NCBI GenBank assembly: GCA_964470525.1 | Contig: CAYYDE010000006.1 | Location: 61,853 to 125,852 of the forward strand | DNA from: CAYYDE01 sp964470525 | GTDB taxonomy: Bacteria; Patescibacteriota; Gracilibacteria; BD1-5; UBA6164 | Length of the DNA stretch: 64,000 nt | Direction of reading: 5' to 3' | Part shown: one piece after another, positions 41,470-51,773 of the stretch | Numbering within the stretch: the stretch's first letter is position 1 | How the letters are laid out: every line of letters begins with the position of its first letter | Program-made: the position numbers and the translations under genes | The notes under the pieces: model-generated | The model's input: only the letters and a program-made list of their open reading frames with translations | What the model was told of the DNA's origin: nothing | Database searches by the model: none

Positions 41470-42189
41470 ATGCGTCTTGATTTGCATTTGTCAGATACAT
41501 TTAAAATTTCTCGTAACAAAGCGCAATTTGCTATTGCTCAAAATAAAGTGAAAGTAGGTGGAATTCTGATTAAAAAACCATGATATTTGGTAAAAGATCA
41601 CGATGTCATTGAATTGATCTCAGAAGAAGAGCTTCACTATGTCGCAAGAAGTGCATTTAAACTTCAATGACTTTTGGAAGAAGTTTGATGGAATGTGACT
41701 GATGCAGTGTGTTTGGATATTTGAGCAAGTACTGGGGGATTTTCACAGATACTTCTTGAAAATAATGTTGCCAAAATTTATGCTGTTGATGTTGGAACTT
41801 CACAACTTCATGAAAAAATTCGTCAGAATGCAAAGATAGTGAGTAGAGAAAATACTGATATTCGTGATTTTGCACAAAATCCCCCTGGTGAGGAATTTGA
41901 TATTATTGTGTGTGATGTATCTTTTATTTCTCTCAAACATATTATTGATAGTATTTTGGTATTGAAAAAAGAAAACACAAAAATAGCTTTGTTGTATAAG
42001 CCTCAGTATGAAGTAGGAAGAAATAATCTTACCAAAAAATGAATTCCAAAATCACAAAAAATAGTAGAAGAATATATTGCAGATTTTCTCTTGCTTTTAC
42101 AAGGAAAATGAGTAAAAATGAACAAGTTTTTTCCCTCAAAATTAGAGTGAGAGAGTGGAAATAAAGAATATTTTATAATAATTGAATAA
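41470..42189 (+). CDS. tlyA: TlyA-family rRNA 2'-O-methyltransferase
   Basis: 239 aa. N-terminal S4 RNA-binding domain (residues 1-60, MRLDLHLSDTFKISRNKAQ), then a FtsJ-like methyltransferase with VCLDIGASTGGFSQILLE and motif VCDVSFISL. In mycobacteria TlyA methylates 16S and 23S rRNA. The stop overlaps the next start by one base (TAATG). Confidence 0.9.
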
Positions 42190-45122
42190 TGTCTTGAACT
42201 GATTTACCAGAAAATAAAGATGTTTTGTCATCACCATCATTCCTATCAGCTCCTGTTCATCATGTACAGTCTCAAACGGCAGATCAAGTGTATGATATGT
42301 TGCATTCTCAATATACACAATATGTTTTGAAATGGAAACAAGTATTTTTAACGGGAGTTGAATTTTCTTCAGAACAAGAAGATGAAATGCACAAGGTGTT
42401 TGATGATCCTCAGTTTCTCTATTTTCTTGATACATATATTTCAAGAGAAGTACGTGATATATATTCTGATTGAAATGCTGATGCGTTTTCAAGGATCTCT
42501 GAACTTTGATTTTTTCTTGCAAAATGAGATATTTCAAAAATAGGAATTTTATGAGATGTTCATAATCTCAATATTTCCAAAGTAGAGAGAATGTGTCATT
42601 CTTACGAATCATATATTGCAAAATATGAACGAGAAGGGAACCAAGAACTTTTAGAGTGATATTTAAATTTATATCTTTCTTTGATAGATGTTTTTACTTT
42701 GATATCTGTATTCAATGAAATGGATCATGAAAGAAAGAAAAATATTTATCAACTCGTTTCAACACTCAGAAAATCAATTGAGACTATTAAAAATATTCCG
42801 AATATTTGAGATATAAAATTGACTCATGATGCTCATGATGAAAAGAAAATTTCTTTTTTTGATTCTCTTATATATAGAGATGGGAGATTTTGAGTGAATT
42901 TTACACATACAAAAAAAATAGATTTACAAACAGATATATATCGTGTTACAGAATCATTTCAAGAGATATTGGATGAAATCTATCAAAATTATCAAAAGGT
43001 TGCTTGAGTCAATTTTTTACATAAACCACAAGGAAAAAATACTCTCACAGGAGCATTTATATCAAATACTACTTCTTTAGTATTGTATTTTGTTGATTAC
43101 GTACAGAATTCTTTTAAGGGAGACAAAGCATCTGTTGAAATGATGCAGGAATTTTTTGATCATCCTTGTTTTTATGAAAATATTTTGTTAGAATATCAAT
43201 CTCAAATGAGTCGAGTACTTTCTCATGATGATCAACATGAATTATTGAATTATCCTGCTCCGAAAAATTTTGATGATGTTTCTCAATATGGGTTAGATAT
43301 GACAGCGAGAAATTATGACAGAGTTATATCACCAGAAAAATTACCGAATAGAGATATCGTTTCAATGGTGGAAGATATTAAAAAATCACTTACGACACAA
43401 GAACAATGAAGTAAACAAATTGATTTTCGTATGGATTTTTTATTTCAAGAATTGTTTTATACCTCAGAAAAACTTGATAAAAATCTATTAGAATGACTTT
43501 TAGCAGCACTTATTCAATCTGATAGATTTTGTAATTATCACACACAAGCTGTAAAGATTAAGTTGATTGACATTACTTTGAAAAAATTATTTTGATATGA
43601 TACTTTTTCTCAAAGTTCTTTTGAACTTCTTCAACAAGTACGTATTTATATTGAGAAAAATAAGAAAAATTCCATCTTGTTGAATGTGTATGGACGTTTG
43701 TATTTAACTCTTGCATATTGTTATTCAAAACATGAAGAATATGATAAAAAAGCAATGAATTTGTATTTTGTTTATAAACAATTAAGTATTACTGAAGATA
43801 TCGATGAAATAGATGGAATGACGTCTGAGTATGTTTTTAAAAATATATTTCCAAATCTTGACCTTTCAAAAATTAGGGACTCTCGTGAATATACAAGGTA
43901 TTATACGCAATTTATTGAGGAACAAAGACATATTATTAGAAAATCTATCAATGAACTTCAAGCAAAAAATAAACCAGAAGCATTTCATAAAAGTTTAGAA
44001 TGTATTAGTGAATGATTTTTTCATGGAATGGTCTATATTTATGTATGTATGGATGAAGTTGATAGAGAACCATTTTTACAAAAATGATATCAAAGAGAAG
44101 AGTTTGATATGGATATTTTAGGGACATCTCATACTGTTTTTTTGGATTATCCAAATAATTATAAAGTAAATTTTTTACATATTTATAATGAAGAAAGAAT
44201 ACAACATTTAAAAGCAGAAATCTTAACTATTTATAAAAATTTACAACTCTATACCACACCAACTGATAAAAAAATTCAAAATATGTTAGTAGAGGTTTTG
44301 GATGAAAAAATATGAGGAGTTATTGCATATAAGCAACCAATTCGAGATGAAACGCAAAAAATAGTTGCTTATGAATCTTTGTGTCGTTTTGAAGATCAAA
44401 TGAGGAATGAAATTGTTATGTATGATGAAAATTGAAAGAGACTGTATATTGATTATATCTTAAAGGGAGCATCTCATTTATGATATACACCAAGAATTAC
44501 AAAAGAAATGTTGGAAAAAGTATTTTCTGAGTCTTCAGAAAATCGTGAGTGTGAATTTAATATCAATTTATCTTATGAAGATATTATGAATAATGATATT
44601 TTGGATATTATTTTTGATTTAAAAATGAGGTATCCAGAAAATTATAGTAATGTAGTAATTGAATTATTAGAAAATGAAATTTGTAATGAAAAGTGATATG
44701 TGAAACAATTAGAAAAACTGTCTCAACAAGGGTTCAAATTGGTTATTGATGATTTTTGAGCAAAATTTAATAATTATTCAGTGATAGATTTACTTTTTCA
44801 AAATAATATTTCTATTTACAAAATTAAATTAGATAGTGTTATTACTACAAAAATTATGGAAGAATCATATATTGATAGCCTTGATATTGATATATCTCTC
44901 AAGGTAAAAATGAAACGTAATAGTGCAATGGCAATAAGTTTTGTGAAATTTGCAATAGAACAAGCTGGATACGTATCAACATGAGGAATTGTAGCGGAGT
45001 TTGTAAATGAGAAAAATGTAAAAATCTTACGTAACTTATGAGTGAAATATTTTCAATGAAACATATATTGAGCCGCACAACGTGAGTTAGTAAAAGAAAA
45101 AAATGAAATATTTGACATATAG
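42189..45122 (+). CDS. Large EAL-domain protein
   Basis: 977 aa. The C-terminal ~260 residues are a c-di-GMP phosphodiesterase (EAL) domain: IAYKQPIRDETQKIVAYESL (ESL for EAL), FNINLS, VVIELLENE, LVIDDFGAKFNNYS, YKIKLD, IVAEFV and KYFQGNIYGA. The metal and base residues E, N, E, DD, K, E, Q all appear present, so it may be active. The N-terminal ~700 residues are helical, with no recognised sensor or GGDEF domain; a few ~35-residue helical repeats around residues 490-600 could be TPR-like. No membrane segment. Coupled to tlyA by overlap. Confidence 0.75.
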
Positions 45123-45137
45123 TAGTTTTTATGATTT

Positions 45138-45176
45138 AATATAAATGTAAGGAGTATTTCTTACATTTATATTTTT
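45138..45176 (+). terminator. Terminator after EAL gene
   Basis: AATATAAATGTAAG/CTTACATTTATATT, 14-bp perfect stem, then TTT. Confidence 0.75.
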
Positions 45177-45300
45177 AATTTTTTGTGTTATGGGAGTAGG
45201 ATGAGGGTTCTAATTTGCATATTGCAAATAAAAAATAAAAATAAAAAATAATATATCATTTTTTGTAGCTATACGGTGAGGCCGTATAGCGATTTTTTTT
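45177..45300 (+). other. Non-coding segment with palindrome and second terminator
   Basis: No credible gene in 45123-45370. It holds a palindrome ATTTGCATATTGCAAAT (45213-45229), an A/T-rich spacer and a strong hairpin GCTATACGG/CCGTATAGC with T8 (45268-45300). A terminator ~90 bases after the previous one suggests a small RNA transcribed in between. A tiny frame MGVGGGF at 45190 could be a leader peptide. Confidence 0.4.
45268..45300 (+). terminator. Strong terminator upstream of miaB
   Basis: Nine-bp GC-containing stem GCTATACGG/CCGTATAGC with loop TGAGG followed by TTTTTTTT. Confidence 0.85.
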
Positions 45301-45370
45301 GCCTGTGTTGAAATTTTACTTTTCTGTCTTTTTTCATATAATTGCTCAGAAATTAACTTTAATATGAAAT

Positions 45371-46828
45371 ATGAGAAAATATTATATAAAGACATTTTGA
45401 TGTGAAATGAATAAAGCTGATAGTGAAAAAATCAATATGATTTTATTGCAATCAGGGTTACAAAGAGCAAGTGATTACACAAGTGCAGATGTGGTAATTT
45501 TCAACACATGTAGTGTAAGACAAAAATGAGAAGATCGAGTATTTGGGATGAGTCACGAGATAGAATGAATAAATGATGTGAGAAAAGAACAATGACTTCC
45601 TCCAATTATTATTGGAATTACTGGTTGTATGGTGAGAAAAACAGGACTCAATAAAAAATATCTTTCTCTAGACATTGAAAGAAATACAGCCAAACAAATC
45701 GAATATGTAACGGAAGAATCAGGAATTTTTAACAATGATGATAAACTTTTTCCTCGTTTGCTCAATCTTGATTTTACTCTCAGAATTGAGGAAGTGAAAT
45801 ATCTTTCATTTATTCTCACGCATATTTATGGAGAAAAAATAGGGAGTGATGATAAATTTGATGATTATCTCAAACAAGCACAACTCAGGGAAAATAAATT
45901 TTCAGCTTCAGTGATTGTACAAACTTGATGTGATAATTATTGTACATTTTGTATCGTACCATACACCAGAGGAAGAGAAATTTCAAGAGAACATGATGAA
46001 ATTATACAAGAAGTAAAGAAACTTGCTGAAAATGGAACTGTGGAAATTTCTCTTGTTTGACAAAATGTAAATTCTTACGGAAAACAAAAAAATCTCAAAC
46101 TTTGGAACGAAGAAAAATCTGCTTGGAATGAGTGAATAGGGGTCTCTCCATTTCGTAAGCTTTTAGAAGATATTGATGCAATTGATGGAGTGGAAAGAAT
46201 TCGTTTCACTTCATCAAATCCACACGATATGACACAAGATATTTTGGATGCACATTTTGATCTCAAATCAACGTGTAATTATCTCCATTTTGCTTTGCAA
46301 TCAGGAAATGATGTGCTTTTGAAAAAGATGAATAGACGTCATACATATGCTGATTTCAAAAGAATGGTAGAATATTTAAGAAGTAAAGACCCATATTTTA
46401 CGATTTCTACCGATATCATTGTTGGGTATTCTGGAGAAACTGATGAAATGTTTCAAGATACTCTTAATGCTGTGAGAGAATTAGAAATAGATTTTGTGTT
46501 TATTGCGCGTTATTCTGTACGTCCGTGAACAATTGCTGCAAAAATTTATGCTGATGATGTTCCTGATAGTGTGAAAGCGCAAAGATGGCATATTCTCAAT
46601 ACCGTTTTAGAAGAAAATGTGAAAAAAAGATCAACTCTTATGATATGAAGGGAAGAAGAAGTTTTAATTAACGGAATTCGTGATGAAAACTTTTTTGGAA
46701 GAACCAGAAATTTTAAGGAAGTATTTTTTCCTATGAAAGAATGAATACATATTGGAGAGAGAGTAAATGTAAAAATTATTTGAATTGATAATTGGGTATT
46801 GATTGGAGAAGTGATAGAAAAAAAATAA
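45371..46828 (+). CDS. miaB: tRNA methylthiotransferase MiaB
   Basis: Adds a methylthio group to N6-isopentenyl-A37 of tRNAs reading UNN codons. 485 aa. First [4Fe-4S] Cys in KTFGCEMNKAD, then FNTCSVR and ITGCMV; radical-SAM CDNYCTFCIVPYTRG; C-terminal TRAM domain (GREEEVLINGI...VLIGEV). It has a ~60-residue insertion between the third Cys and the radical-SAM site, longer than usual. A tRNA with A36 and A37, such as tRNA-Gly(UCA), is a plausible substrate here (inference). Confidence 0.93.
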
Positions 46829-46850
46829 ACTCGTGAGAGTTTATTTTTTT
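46822..46850. terminator. Bidirectional terminator
   Basis: AAATAAACTC/GAGTTTATTT between convergent miaB and the next leftward gene; T-run on both strands. Confidence 0.8.
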
Positions 46851-48541
46851 AATTTTTGATCAATTAAATTTCTAATCGTTTTTTCACCATATATTTCTGG
46901 TGGATAGTATTTTGGTATTGTATAAATAATTTGACGATTTTTATAATGTTCATGATGTGCTGGAGAATTTTTATCTACTTCAGCTTTCATATAATTTTGT
47001 ACATCAAATACTTGAATTTCTATTTCAATATTATATTCCTTTGAATTGAACTTTGACTTGAGATCACGAAATAATTCTTTTACTTTTGTTCATTCTCTTA
47101 GTTCAATATCAAGAAGTCTTTCAATGGTTTCAATTGTTGGATTTCTATTTTGTAAACATGTTGATTTTATCAAATTGATTCTTTTTAAAAGTTCTGAATT
47201 ATTTCTAAAATGACTTTCTAAGTGTTCAAAAAAATCTCTAATAAGTTTTCATTTATATGGAATTTTGATAATTCATTTCATTGAATTATAATGAGAATTT
47301 GTATTTTCATTTCCTGAGTTTGACATAAAAACTGGTTCCTCTATCCAACTTGATTGAAGAGTCCCAAGTTCATTTTCAATAATTTTTAGAAGTTTTTTTC
47401 CTTCATTAAAATTTTCTACAACAAATATAAAACCTTTATGGTCCATAATTTGATTGAAACTATCAAAATCTTTACGAACTACTTTATCCACTGCTGAAAA
47501 AGGTCATTTTTTCATACGGGAAGCAATATGAAGCACTTCTACTTCGAGATTATGTTTTTTAAAATTTCTTGTTTTTCATTTCAGTCTGATGGAATCCATT
47601 TGTATTGCATTTTCTTCTGAATCAGTGGGTGTTTCTCAGAGGATATAAGTGTTATTTTCTTTCGTCCAATACATGGTTTTACTGTGAACAAGATGATAGA
47701 GAGGATTTTCCATGTCTATAATTCCATCATTGAGAACTGGACTTGCAACAATGGTTGTAAGTTTTTTTATAATGAAGTCAATATCTTCTGTTGTATGTTG
47801 GTAGTTTTGATTTTTTTCTCTATCAATATATAGTAAAGTAAGAGCAAAAATTCTTTGTATCTCAAAACTTGCAATATCAATTTGTTTATATATATTTTTG
47901 TAATTGATTCATCTATTTGTAGGGAGTGCTTCTTCTTTGAGAAGTTTATTTTTTCTGACTCTGAGAGTATTCCAGAGTTTTAAGAGATTAAAAACAGTTT
48001 TTGGTGTTTCTCCATTATGAATTTGTGTAAAATATTCACTTTTGAGAAGTTTTTGTTCTTCAGGTGAAAAATTCGAAAGATGTTTATCAATATGTTTGAT
48101 AGCATAATTCACATATTTTAAAGCTTGGTTATCAACATCTTCTACTGATTTTTGTTCTATTTCATCTTCTGAGAGAAATAATTTTTTTCCAAGCCATTCT
48201 TTATAATTTTTTGAAAAATTATACATACTCGCTTGATTTTCAATATTTCTAATATTTTCAAGAACATTTGAAGAAGCAATGGTATCATCATTGATACCAA
48301 TACTGATAAATGTTTTTAAAAACTCTCGAAGATAACTTGGATCAGATATTACGTTATTTTTTGTAATAGGTTGAAGGAGTTTGTATTTTGATTTTTTGGT
48401 AAGAATTTCATCAGTTTCTCCCTTTACTTGTTCTTGTAAAAGAGTAAGAATTGATTTCTTTTGTTCTGGTGATGCAATGGAAAGTAAGTTTAAAAGATCA
48501 TGATCTAATTGTCTTTCTTCTTGTCTTTGAGATTGTGTCAT
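46841..48541 (-). CDS. Large protein with distant RelA/SpoT-like nucleotidyltransferase region
   Basis: 566 aa, soluble. The N-terminal ~290 residues are helical. The C-terminal half contains SRMKKGPFSAVDKVVRKDFD, then DHKGFIFVVENFNEGKKLL, HYNSMKGIIKIP and EIEIQVFDVQNYMKAEV...HHEHYK. In order and spacing these resemble the (p)ppGpp synthetase fold (R-x-K-S...K, D-x-x-G-x-R-x-V, Y-x-S-x-H and E-x-Q-x-R). Several catalytic residues differ: the G-Y-x-S-x-H is HYNSMK and the R of EIQIR is absent. Activity is doubtful. Starts six bases before the stop of the upstream methyltransferase gene. Confidence 0.55.
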
Positions 48542-48547
48542 ACGATT

Positions 48548-49699
48548 TTATTTTAACTGTAAAGTAAAGATTTCTCTCCCAACGAGTTGAGAATCTCTTT
48601 TATACAATAAACTTCCAGATTTTGTGCTTGAAATATCTAAATTTTCAGGAAGAAGTGGAAGAATATTTGTGTACTTTCCTATTATATCATATATTTCTTC
48701 AAAATAAAAATATTTTCATTTCATTTCCCAAAACGGGAAAGACATTACGATATTTCCTTTAAAATTGAGTTTTTGAAGTCATGAAAAAAATCATTCATAG
48801 AGATCTACCAGTTTTTCTCTTTGTTTTTGAATTCTTTCAAAAGAAATATTATTTTTTGTCATAACTTCTCATAAATATCATTCTGAAACGATACAAAAAT
48901 TTTCTAAATTTTGCGTAATTTCGTGAATATATTTTGCATTTTGAGTAAAAATTTCTGATGTAAATGAAAAATCTTTTTTAAGATTTTCAATATTTTTGTG
49001 AGCAGTTTCTACCATTCTTGGATTGAGATCACTTCAAAAAACTTTTGAATTTCCCATATAAACGGATTCTATTAAAACAGTTCCAAGTCCTACAAAAGGG
49101 TCATAAATCATCTTTCAACCAGAAATATTTATCATCATTTGAGCAAGTTTTGGAGGGAGCATTCAGATATTCATATCTCTTTGTTTTCCATAATCTCTGT
49201 TTGAATATCCATAAATATCTTGTACCCAAATCGTTTTTCCAAAAAATACTTTTTCATCTCCATAAATAAAGTTAAAATCAGATTTTCTTTTTACTAAAGC
49301 TTCTTTAATAATTGCAACAGAAGGAATGTTTTTTCCATCAGCATTGATAAATCTTGGGTTAAAACCATGAGACTTTATGACTTGTTTTGATATTTTTAGG
49401 AAATCTTTGGTATTTTTTTTCTCTCCAAATGTATTTATTGCATAATGAAATTTTCCTTCGTAATTTGAAAAATCAATATGGTTTTCTAAAATTTCTTGAG
49501 TATCTCCATGTACTTCTTTGACTTGAATAATTTTTATTGTTCCTCAAAGTTTTTTTGCATTTTCAAGAAGTTCTGTTTCAGAAATATTTTCAACCATCAA
49601 AACACTTGGATGAGAAAAAATAATTTTTATATTTGGAAAAACAGCATAAATTTCAGCAATTGAGAGTTTAAATTCTCTTCAGAGTTCAAATGCAAACAT
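48548..49699 (-). CDS. SAM-dependent RNA/DNA methyltransferase (TRM11-like)
   Basis: 383 aa. N-terminal THUMP-like region (residues ~1-115: ELLENAKKLGGTIKIIQVKEV), then the Rossmann methylase: IYDPFVGLGTVLIES (SAM site), FGSDLNPRMVETAHKNIE, and VSEGYLGEV where the usual (D/N)PPY motif should be. That motif is altered to SEGYL, as in some TRM11/Trm-G10 family members of CPR. Probable tRNA m2G modification. Confidence 0.7.
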
Positions 49700-49768
49700 A
49701 GATTTTTAGTAAAAAATAATATGTCGGATTATAGCGAAAAATACAGAAAAATCAAAAAGAAAACGAGA

Positions 49769-49816
49769 AAACACAAAAAAAAAGAAAACTTACGTTTTCA
49801 TTTTTTTTGTGTTTTT
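49769..49816 (-). terminator. Terminator of leftward gene
   Basis: On the minus strand GAAAAC-GTAA-GTTTTC followed by TTTTTTTTTG, extended by flanking CACAAAAAAA/TTTTTTTGTG arms. Overlaps the 3' end of the gene at 49790. Confidence 0.75.
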
Positions 49817-50767
49817 TAGCATACTGAGAAAATCAGATTTTTTGTAAGTAATAACTTGAGAAAAAACTCTGTCTTGAGCTCTTTTATCTGTATATGAGAC
49901 ACTCATCATAATTTGATTTTTATTATCATAATCAGCTCTGAGAGTAATTTTAGATAATTCCTGACCTTTTGAAAGAACAGTTATTTTTTCGGTTCATAAA
50001 TAGAGTGAGTTTCATATAAAATGAAATTCTAGACTTTCTAAATTTTCCACAGAAATTTTATTTGTATTGAAAATATTATTGAATAATCAGTTTGTATTGA
50101 GAAAAGTAATCAGTTGATTTTCTTCATTTTCTGGGAGAGTAAGAGCAAAAGAATTCAGTGCAGGAATATTTTTACGAGTTTCAAAATCTACTTGAAAAGC
50201 AGTAAAATTCTTCAAAAAATCTTGTGTTGCAAATCCATAAGATGTGCTTGAAACTCAATTTATTTCAGGATCAAAACTATCCATCGCAGAAATATGGATT
50301 CCATCATCTTCTTGAGAATAGTATCATTCTTCTTTTGCAATTTGATTGAATTTTGTATCAGGAAAAGTAAGAGAAAAATCATGTATATTTGTATCTTTTG
50401 CTTGTTCTTCTGAAAGTTCAAAACTCAGAACAACATCAAGATTATGCGTTAAAGAAACAGTATTTCATGTCTTTTCAATACGAAAATCATCTACTATCAT
50501 TGTAAGAGCTTGAATTCAAGGACGAGGAGTTATATTTTCTTGAAGATAAGAAAAAAGTCTTTGTTTTGAGATTTTGTTGAGAGGATATTCTTTTGTTTCT
50601 CTCAATTCTGAAGTAATTTCTTGAATTCTTTGTTGATTTTTTTCTTCTCTTTCTTGATGAGCTTTATGGTCTTTAGGATTAAGAGAAGTTGGAGAAGTAT
50701 TATTTGAAAGAGAAGTTATTTGAGTATTTTCAATACTTTCGTCTGATTTTGGTATATTATTATTCAT
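49790..50767 (-). CDS. Hypothetical protein (325 aa)
   Basis: Soluble. The first ~85 residues are disordered and charged (Ser/Asn/Glu-rich); the rest is beta-rich with segments such as VVLSFELSEEQAKDTNIHDFSLTFPD and ITLRADYDNKNQIMMSVSYTD. No signal peptide or known domain. Isolated leftward unit with its own terminator, divergent from bcp. Confidence 0.55.
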
Positions 50768-50902
50768 AATAAAATGAGAGTAAATGAGTAAAACAATTTT
50801 ATTTTATCATAAACAGAAAAAAAATTGCAAAGATTTAATAATTACTTTGCAATTTCCATCAAAAAGCTTATAATTTTATCGTTTAATCTCTAAAAAAATA
50901 CT

Positions 50903-51358
50903 ATGAATACAAAAAATAAATATGATATCGTATTTCCAAATGGAGAAGTGAAAAATATGAGTTTAGAAGAAATTTTTTCTGCAAATACAAAAACTTTGGT
51001 GTATTTTTATCCAAAAGATAATACTCCTGGATGTACGCTTGAAAACAAAGATTTTACGTGTGAAATTGCAAAATTTCAAGATCTTGGAATTACGCTTATT
51101 GGAGTTTCAAAAGACTCTGTTGCAAGTCATCAAAAATTTATTGAAGCACAATGACTTCAAAACGCACTTATTTCGGATCCAGAACTTGTTTTGCATAAAG
51201 AATTATGAGCATTTTGAGAAAAAAATAATTATTGAAAAATAGTGCAATGAGTGATTCGCTCAACTTTTTTATTTGACGCAAAATGAAATATTATTAAATC
51301 TTGGAAAAATGTTAAAGCAACAGGACATGTTGCGAAAGTTTTGAGAGAAATAATATAA
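50903..51358 (+). CDS. bcp: Peroxiredoxin, BCP family
   Basis: Thiol peroxidase, 151 aa. Peroxidatic Cys in YFYPKDNTPGCTLENKDF (near residue 46), with the T-x-x-C context and the Arg near VIRSTFLF. The second Cys of E. coli-type BCP (C50) is replaced; a Cys nine residues on (DFTCEI) might resolve. Terminator directly after. Confidence 0.9.
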
Positions 51359-51506
51359 TAAAAAACGTCCTATTTGGACGTTTTTTATTTTTTCACTCTT
51401 CTTCACTGCTTTCAGGTTCTCCTGAAGTTGGATTTTCAGAGTTTTTATTTCTTTCCTCATTTGGATCAACAGCTTTTCCATCAATCCACACAACTGAATC
51501 GCACAT
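51312..51506 (-). CDS. Small acidic protein (64 aa), uncertain
   Basis: MCDSVVWIDGKAVDPNEERN starts behind a very good ribosome site (AAAAAAGGAGAAAG). The first ~37 residues are acidic and Ser/Pro-rich and look real. Beyond EEE a TGA-Gly carries the frame through a terminator hairpin and 47 bases into bcp antisense, giving a hydrophobic tail. The tail is suspicious: either translation really runs through, or the gene decayed. Confidence 0.35.
51360..51388. terminator. Terminator after bcp
   Basis: AAAAACGTCC/GGACGTTTTTT. Confidence 0.8.
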
Positions 51507-51538
51507 ACTTTCTCCTTTTTTCAGTGCTTCAATTACAA

Positions 51539-51567
51539 AAAAGCCTTATCGATATGATAAGGCTTTT
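51539..51567. terminator. Hairpin in the bcp-tex gap
   Basis: AAAAGCCTTATC/GATAAGGCTTTT, 12-bp perfect stem. On the minus strand it has T6 and lies just upstream of the small acidic gene, so it may be an attenuator; on the plus strand it ends any read-through from bcp. The rest of 51568-51716 shows nothing but AT-rich DNA. Confidence 0.65.
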
Positions 51568-51716
51568 GAAAAATACATTTATTTTGTACTGCAAAAAATC
51601 CCTATCAGAGAATATTTTTGAAACAGTTCATAGAAACAAATGTATTTTTCATAACAAAAGTGTTAATTTGTAATTAGAGGCATAATATGTGAAAATATTT
51701 TTTTGTCAAAAACTTT

Positions 51717-51744
51717 TTGCATTTTGAAAGCAAAAACTTATACT
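51717..51744 (+). promoter_or_regulatory. Promoter of tex
   Basis: TTGCAT, a 16-base spacer, TATACT at 51739-51744, 30 bases before the tex start. Confidence 0.55.
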
Positions 51745-51773
51745 AAGCGTAATTTATTTTTTGAAAAAACATT

